Source of the DNA: Nostoc sp. JL34
GTDB taxonomy: Bacteria; Cyanobacteriota; Cyanobacteriia; Cyanobacteriales; Nostocaceae
Assembly (NCBI RefSeq): GCF_017114945.1
Contig: NZ_JABXKQ010000043.1
Location: 1 to 58,994 of the forward strand
Reading direction: 5' to 3'
Length of the DNA stretch: 58,994 nt
In this document: piece after piece, positions 54,496 through 58,994 of the stretch
Layout: each line of letters begins with the position of its first letter
How positions within the stretch are numbered: position 1 is the first letter of the stretch
Notes under the pieces: model-generated
Told to the model about the DNA's origin: nothing
Seen by the model: only the letters and a program-made list of their open reading frames with translations
Database searches by the model: none
Program-made: the position numbers and the translations under genes

Positions 54496-56280
54496 TTATG
54501 TAATGCGATCGCACTCACCATTATTCTGCATTAGTGCGGCAAGTTTTTCTAGATTTTGACGAGCAGTAACACTACGAAGATGATTTTCACCCCAGACTCG
54601 CTCCCAAATAGCTAAAGCTTGCAGATAAAGGGGTTTTGCTTCGCTGTAACGTTCTGTTGCACGATAGATTTCTGCTAAATTGTTGAGACTTTCGGCAACA
54701 TTGGGATGATTTTCTCCCAATAGATGCTTATCAAGTTCTAAGGCTTTTATACATAAGAGTTCTGCTTCATTGTAACGCCCCTGCTCCCTGTACATATAAC
54801 CAAGAGCATAGATAGTATCTGCTAAAAGTGGATGCGCCTTTTGCAGTAAACGCTGCTTAAGTTCCAATGATTGCAAAAACACTGCTTCGGCTTGATCGTA
54901 GCGTCCTTGAGCGCGGTATATTAAACCTAAATTGTGCAAATCTGTTGCAACATCAGGATTCTCTTCTCCCAAAAACCGCTTATCTAGTTCTATTGCTTGT
55001 TGCGACAACGGTTCAGCTTCACTGAAACGTCCTTGATGATAATAAAGTAGCGCTAAATTATTCAGAATGAGAGCGAAAGAAGGATGATTTTCGCCAAGCA
55101 GACGTTTTTCGAGTTCTAATGATTGCAGATACAAAGGTTCTGCTTCATTATAACGTCCTTGCTCATCATATAGTAGTGCCAAATTGTTCAGACTGGCGAC
55201 AACATCGGCATGATTTTCTCCTAACAGGCGTTTCCTCAGTTCCAAAGCTTGTTGATATAGGAGTTCCGCTTTACTATATTGTCCAGTAGATTTGTAGAGT
55301 CCTGCCAAATTATTGAGACTAGTAGCAAAAGAAGGATGATTGTCTCCTAGCAGGCGTTTCCTTAATTCTAAAGCTTGTTTATATAAAGGTTCGGCTTCGC
55401 TGTAGTTTCCTATTGCACGATATATTCCTGCTAAATTATTGAGGCTAGTAGCTAAATCTATCTGCAAACCTAATTCATTTTGTAGTTCACTTGCTTGACG
55501 CCAATACTTAATTGCTAATTCCTGTTCTTCTTGATAATTTTGAGATTCACCCCGTTCTAATCTGCTGCGGTAAATATCACCTAACCTTGAATATAAGGTA
55601 GCCAAGGTGGGATCTTTAGTTCCCTGTTCCTGTTCTACTTTCTCGATTAGCCTTTGTAAATCTTGAATGGGCAAGAAAAAACGATTATTTTCATTAGTAT
55701 CTGTGCTGGCTAATTCTGTATCTCGAAAAACAAAGCGGATATTTTCTAGTTCTTTACCAGGAATAGCATTTGTCTTTTTAGATTCAAATCGGAATACACC
55801 ATTGCGCCAACTCCAAAAATCAGGAGCTTTTTTAATCAGGTTGACTAAAATTTGGTTAGTTACCCAAAGTACAATCGCAAAAGGAAACTCGCGTAATCCT
55901 TCCCTTGTCCACTGTAAATAACCAAAAAATTTCTCCTGTTCCGATTGCTCATTTCCCAATCTGAGAAAATAAAGTTGTTCAGCACCCGTCACAGTAATCA
56001 CCGCCAGGTTCTGCTGACGGAGATATTCTTCTTGTTGTACTAGTTGGTTAAGAGCAGCTTTTAGGCTCGGTTCGTGATGTGCTAAAGTTACTCGATAGGA
56101 ACGGAAGGTGGATTGTAATTCGGCTTCATACTGGGCAATAATCTCATCACGAAAGCTAGCATCATCGCAAACTGCAATCAGTAAATTTAATCCCCGTTTT
56201 TGAGCTTCAATAGAGACAATTAAATCATCATACGCATCTTGATTTTCTCCCTCATCATCTAATAATTCTTCATTTAACAT
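54496..56280 (-). CDS. TPR protein of an ATPase/TPR gene pair
   Basis: 594 residues. Residues 1-190 are an unfamiliar domain (LNLLIAVCDD, AVITVTGAEQLYFLRLG, FAIVLWVTNQILVNLI) that looks like an alpha/beta fold without a Walker A motif. From about 277 to 570 there are seven 42-residue kinesin-light-chain-type TPRs (unit: SLNNLAGIYRA, EAEPLYKQALEL, LLGENHP), preceded by a weaker one. The start codon overlaps the end of the upstream ATPase gene in ATGTTAAATGA, so the two are translationally coupled. It probably senses or scaffolds a partner through the TPRs. Confidence 0.8.
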   Translation of the reverse strand: MLNEELLDDEGENQDAYDDLIVSIEAQKRGLNLLIAVCDDASFRDEIIAQYEAELQSTFRSYRVTLAHHEPSLKAALNQLVQQEEYLRQQNLAVITVTGAEQLYFLRLGNEQSEQEKFFGYLQWTREGLREFPFAIVLWVTNQILVNLIKKAPDFWSWRNGVFRFESKKTNAIPGKELENIRFVFRDTELASTDTNENNRFFLPIQDLQRLIEKVEQEQGTKDPTLATLYSRLGDIYRSRLERGESQNYQEEQELAIKYWRQASELQNELGLQIDLATSLNNLAGIYRAIGNYSEAEPLYKQALELRKRLLGDNHPSFATSLNNLAGLYKSTGQYSKAELLYQQALELRKRLLGENHADVVASLNNLALLYDEQGRYNEAEPLYLQSLELEKRLLGENHPSFALILNNLALLYYHQGRFSEAEPLSQQAIELDKRFLGEENPDVATDLHNLGLIYRAQGRYDQAEAVFLQSLELKQRLLQKAHPLLADTIYALGYMYREQGRYNEAELLCIKALELDKHLLGENHPNVAESLNNLAEIYRATERYSEAKPLYLQALAIWERVWGENHLRSVTARQNLEKLAALMQNNGECDRIT

Positions 56281-57562
56281 TAATAGCTCCCTGTCTTCTC
56301 AAGCTTTCGATAATAATTGGATGAACATCATACCAAGTTTCATCGGTGCGATACTCTAGAACATACAGCCCATGTAACAAATCTAAAAACTCTGCTTGTT
56401 TGGGATCATTGGGCATAAATTGTTCATACACACTCTGCAAAATATCGATATCAGTCTTTCCTAAGCGGATGGAAAAATCATTGCGGATTTTATTGATTGC
56501 TTGAAGGAGAATTTTATCATCAATGATAACTTCGGCTGAGGGATTTCGCCGGATCATCCGCAAACAAATGCGGCAACATTCTTTAGAGATCCGAATTAAC
56601 TCTCGCAATACACCACCACTGTAAATCACAATTTTCTCAGCAGTTTCAGCCGCGATTAATTCACTGGGAATCCGCTTTTGTAAAACTTCACCGAGAATCT
56701 TGGTTGCTTCCAAACGAGGTTGGGCATTAGGAAAGCGATTTTTACCTTTGTCAAAAATTTTTAATACAGGCATTGCTACAACCTGATCGTTGGTTTCTGT
56801 GGTAATTATTGTGCTGATAAATGTTTCCCGAAGGACTGCGATCGGGATGGTGTAAATAATTTGAAAGTTAGGTTGACAGAGAGCCTTAATGTTATCTCGA
56901 TAAATTTCGTTAACTCTTCCTAAGTCAAGTTTATCTAAATCATCAATAATTACTAAAACATTTTGTTGAGTTGCAGCTTGAATTAGAGCAGCAATTTCAT
57001 TAATTCTGGCAACTAAATCTGATAACTTGCGTTCAAATTCTTGCTTAATTTCATCCCGAACACTAGCATCAGCTTTTAATTTAGAGCTAATCAACTTTAA
57101 AAGGTCAAAACCTATACTAACTTCTGCTTGCAAATTGGATTCTTCAGTGCGAGTGCGGGTAGCGAACCATTTATAAAGAGCTTCTTTAGTAGATTGCGGA
57201 ATATCAACTTTGCGTGCTTCTGCCTCTGTCATCAAATTAACTGCGATCGCAAACAGTATATTAATATGATTAACCGCCGACATTTCAATTTTGTCAGCAA
57301 TAGAAAACAGAACTACAAAATATTTATCTTGAATTTGTCGGCTAAATTCAGCTAACAAAGTAGACTTACCACATCCCCGATGTCCTGTAAAGACAATTTT
57401 GCCATCTCCATTAGGACTATCTTCTACTAATTGGTTCAGGTCTGCAATCAAATCATCACCATATTCGACTCGAAATCTTTCCATTTCGTTCCGTTCCATC
57501 AACGGAAACAGTTCGAGATTGCTGTATGCTTCTTGAAAGGAGTTTAATAAGTCTTCAGACAT
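56270..57562 (-). CDS. P-loop ATPase of an ATPase/TPR gene pair
   Basis: 430 residues. Walker A is GHRGCGKST (60-68; Lys66) and Walker B is VLVIIDDLDKL (202-212). An Arg-rich sensor-like region follows (SGGVLRELIRISKECCRI). The C-terminus (about 350-430) looks like a winged helix (LDLLHGLYVLEYR, VHPIIIESLRRQG), giving an AAA/STAND-like layout. A coiled-coil-prone stretch lies at 160-200. It should be a nucleotide-driven switch working with the TPR protein, whose gene overlaps it by 11 bases. The actual process is unknown. Confidence 0.82.
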   Translation of the reverse strand: MSEDLLNSFQEAYSNLELFPLMERNEMERFRVEYGDDLIADLNQLVEDSPNGDGKIVFTGHRGCGKSTLLAEFSRQIQDKYFVVLFSIADKIEMSAVNHINILFAIAVNLMTEAEARKVDIPQSTKEALYKWFATRTRTEESNLQAEVSIGFDLLKLISSKLKADASVRDEIKQEFERKLSDLVARINEIAALIQAATQQNVLVIIDDLDKLDLGRVNEIYRDNIKALCQPNFQIIYTIPIAVLRETFISTIITTETNDQVVAMPVLKIFDKGKNRFPNAQPRLEATKILGEVLQKRIPSELIAAETAEKIVIYSGGVLRELIRISKECCRICLRMIRRNPSAEVIIDDKILLQAINKIRNDFSIRLGKTDIDILQSVYEQFMPNDPKQAEFLDLLHGLYVLEYRTDETWYDVHPIIIESLRRQGAINVK

Positions 57563-57777
57563 TAGAGAGTGCCGTAAACGTGCTAACTATTCATATAATG
57601 GCTCATGATTTTTGAAGCACAAGTTTAGCTCATGTCTAGGATAGAGTATGCCTACATAATTTCTCAAATCCCGTTAATAAATAACTACTAGGTGAGTGGT
57701 ATGTTATGTCTTAAAAAGAGATGCTCTAATACCCAAAATTCAACCTATCAATAAGTAACAGAGGTCAATAATCAATA

Positions 57778-57832
57778 AGACTGAATGATAGATTATACAT
57801 TCGATAATTCAGACTGAATGATAGATTATACA
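57778..57832. repeat. Two 22-bp direct repeats, 33-bp period
   Basis: The same 22 bases (AGACTGAATGATAGATTATA plus CA) occur at 57778-57799 and 57811-57832, 11 bases apart. The spacing is three helical turns. Confidence 0.85.
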
Positions 57833-57997
57833 GATAACATCCTAAAAGCTACTTAACACATAAATAAAATAAAATTTTTAGTTATAAAAATAAATTTTTA
57901 GTGTGCTTCGTCTCATTCCCCTCTAGCCGATGCGATGGTAGCTGTTGTTACTATTAGTTAGTAGTCTGTCAAGAAATAATTGACGAGTACATTCTCT

Positions 57998-58066
57998 GTA
58001 GAGACGGCGATTTATCGCGTCTCTCTAACGTGTCAATTTTTTAGACGCGATAAATCGCGTCTCTAC
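57998..58066. repeat. Double GTAGAGACG palindrome element
   Basis: Two palindromes of the GTAGAGACGCGAT family, at 57998-58026 and 58042-58066. They are outward-facing halves of one 69-bp unit that begins GTAGAGACG and ends CGTCTCTAC. Confidence 0.85.
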
Positions 58067-58088
58067 ATGAGATAAAGCTCTGCGACAT

Positions 58089-58228
58089 CAAAACCAGCTT
58101 TTGTGACTTCAAAACTAGCTTTTGTGACTCCAAAACTAGCTTTTGTGACTTCAAAACCAGCTTTTGTGACTTCAAAACTAGCTTTTGTGACTTCAAAACC
58201 AGCTTTTGTGACTTCAAAACCAGCTTTT
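58089..58228. repeat. 21-bp tandem array, six full copies and one partial
   Basis: The unit is CAAAACYAGCTTTTGTGACT plus T, starting at 58089, 58110, 58131, 58152, 58173 and 58194, with a partial copy at 58215. Units alternate between ACCAGC and ACTAGC. Each unit contains CAAAA and TTTTG arms that can form a small hairpin. Confidence 0.92.
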
Positions 58229-58410
58229 CTCAACAAATTTCAGCAAATATACCCGCATCTATCTAGTTGGCTAATGCCATCCAATGCTTTTATAATTCTG
58301 TAACTTCACTGTGGCTGGTGCATCTGCTTATTGCGTATTTTGATGATATATAAATAACTCAGTGTGTAAAATCGGGGTTATTTATAAATTAATCCAAACA
58401 GGAAAATTAT

Positions 58411-58779
58411 ATGACGCAACGGAAACGAAACTCCATGTCACTAACCAAAGCTGAACGACGGATTGAAGGAATGCAGACAATTAACCCTCAGTTAGACTTT
58501 AGTAATGGGTTTTCAATTGCTACTTACAACATTAAAGTAATTGAGTTACGAGAGAAGCTAGCCGCTTATAATCAAGCATAAACAATAGTAGATAAGACAC
58601 ACAATGCATTAATAGAAGCAGAACGAGAGTTGAATACTTATTCTGAGCAGATGCTATTGAATGTTGCATCTCGCTATGGCAAAAATAGTGATGAGTATGG
58701 GATGGCTGGTGGAACGCGCAGGTCAGACCGCAAGAAACCACGCCCAGTAGTAAACCAAACAGTGACATCTGTGAAGTAA
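58411..58779 (+). pseudogene. Small cyanobacterial protein gene broken by one stop codon
   Basis: The frame from the ATG at 58411 (MTQRKRNSMSLTKAERRIEG) runs 56 codons to a TAA at 58579-58581. It then continues in the same frame for 65 more codons of protein-like sequence (NALIEAERELNTYSEQMLLN, VASRYGKNSDEYGMAGGTRR) to a TAA at 58777. Without the internal stop it would encode about 122 residues: a basic N-terminus, a coiled-coil middle and a basic C-terminus. The coding quality on both sides points to one recent nonsense change. Function unknown; such small proteins recur in cyanobacteria. Confidence 0.75.
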
Positions 58780-58911
58780 TTGTTTGGACTCGCCGCTTCT
58801 TGATACAATGGAATGGTGCGTTGTTACAAAGCACAACGCACCAATGACGATTGAGATGCTGAGTGCGATCGCAAATAGACTAAGGATATCCTCAAACTCT
58901 AAATCATAATT

Positions 58912-58939
58912 GTAGGTTGGGTTAAACGAAGTGAAACCT
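58912..58939. repeat. Partial GTAGGTTGGGTT element
   Basis: GTAGGTTGGGTTAAACGAAG matches the left end of the element at 6911-6988. The right end is not recognisable before the window stops. Confidence 0.6.
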
Positions 58940-58994
58940 TACAGCACTTCCCGGTGTTACGAGGTACAATAACAGCAATTAGCAAACCAGTTTT

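Larger units (their letters stand above)
57563..58410. other. Repeat-rich 850-bp spacer
   Basis: Upstream of the ATPase/TPR pair. It holds two 22-bp direct repeats, a double palindrome and a 21-bp tandem array (listed separately). The ATPase promoter should lie in the first 150 bp. The open frame across the tandem array (58103-58303) is a product of the 21-bp period and not a believable gene. Confidence 0.6.

Noticed and set aside
58103..58303. Open frame with repeats like a heptapeptide-repeat protein
   Set aside because: It exists because the tandem DNA unit is 21 bp long. There is no ribosome binding site, and the non-repeat tail has no protein character.

Overview
The window reads as chromosomal DNA of a filamentous, heterocyst-type cyanobacterium close to Nostoc/Anabaena. 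It opens with the 3' end of a photosystem II psbA gene and contains psbI. The palindrome GCGATCGC (HIP1) is scattered through almost every gene. The spacers hold 7-bp tandem repeats and the dispersed palindromes typical of Nostocales. Several gene families are largely cyanobacterial: DUF3769 OstA-like protein, RRM protein plus rpsU, GAF-rich histidine kinases and a zinc-ribbon Ser/Thr kinase. I see no rRNA, CRISPR array, intact insertion sequence or prophage. There is one tRNA, tRNA-Ala(UGC).

Layout. 1-2.6 kb: psbA tail, a lipoprotein and two unknown cyanobacterial proteins. 2.9-6.7 kb: the rbp-rpsU cold/RNA-binding pair, a CysQ-type phosphatase, a PfkB sugar kinase and rsmI. 7.3-8.6 kb: two stress-type proteins. 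9.6-13.2 kb: a large CHASE3 hybrid histidine kinase with three receiver domains. 13.3-17.3 kb: an acyltransferase, a DUF2127 membrane protein, a small exported protein, tRNA-Ala and trhO. 17.3-21.6 kb: a two-kinase signalling operon. 22.6-31.6 kb: a SagB-type oxidoreductase, an alpha/beta hydrolase, a membrane Ser/Thr kinase, an ABC-2 exporter, a UbiB-type kinase and YidD. 31.6-35 kb: mannose-1-phosphate guanylyltransferase divergent from an LCP protein, then a pentapeptide protein. 35.1-38.1 kb: a four-GAF histidine kinase. 38.9-46.1 kb: murJ, a small beta-barrel protein, an LPS-assembly-like protein, psbI and a hexapeptide acyltransferase. 47.5-54.2 kb: a small unknown, glgP, a DUF429 protein and two glycosyltransferase-like proteins. 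54.5-57.6 kb: an overlapping ATPase/TPR gene pair. 57.6-59 kb: a repeat-rich spacer and a gene broken by one stop codon.

How the parts fit. Much of the content concerns the cell envelope: ManC, LCP, MurJ, OstA-like, ABC-2 exporter, acyltransferases, glycosyltransferases and YidD. A second theme is sensing. The GAF domains in two histidine kinases carry the Cys motifs of cyanobacteriochrome photoreceptors, so this stretch may encode at least two light-sensing kinases. The most interesting leads are those GAF domains, the ATPase/TPR pair at 54.5-57.6 kb, and a leader sequence of about 90 bp shared by two small exported-protein genes 25 kb apart.
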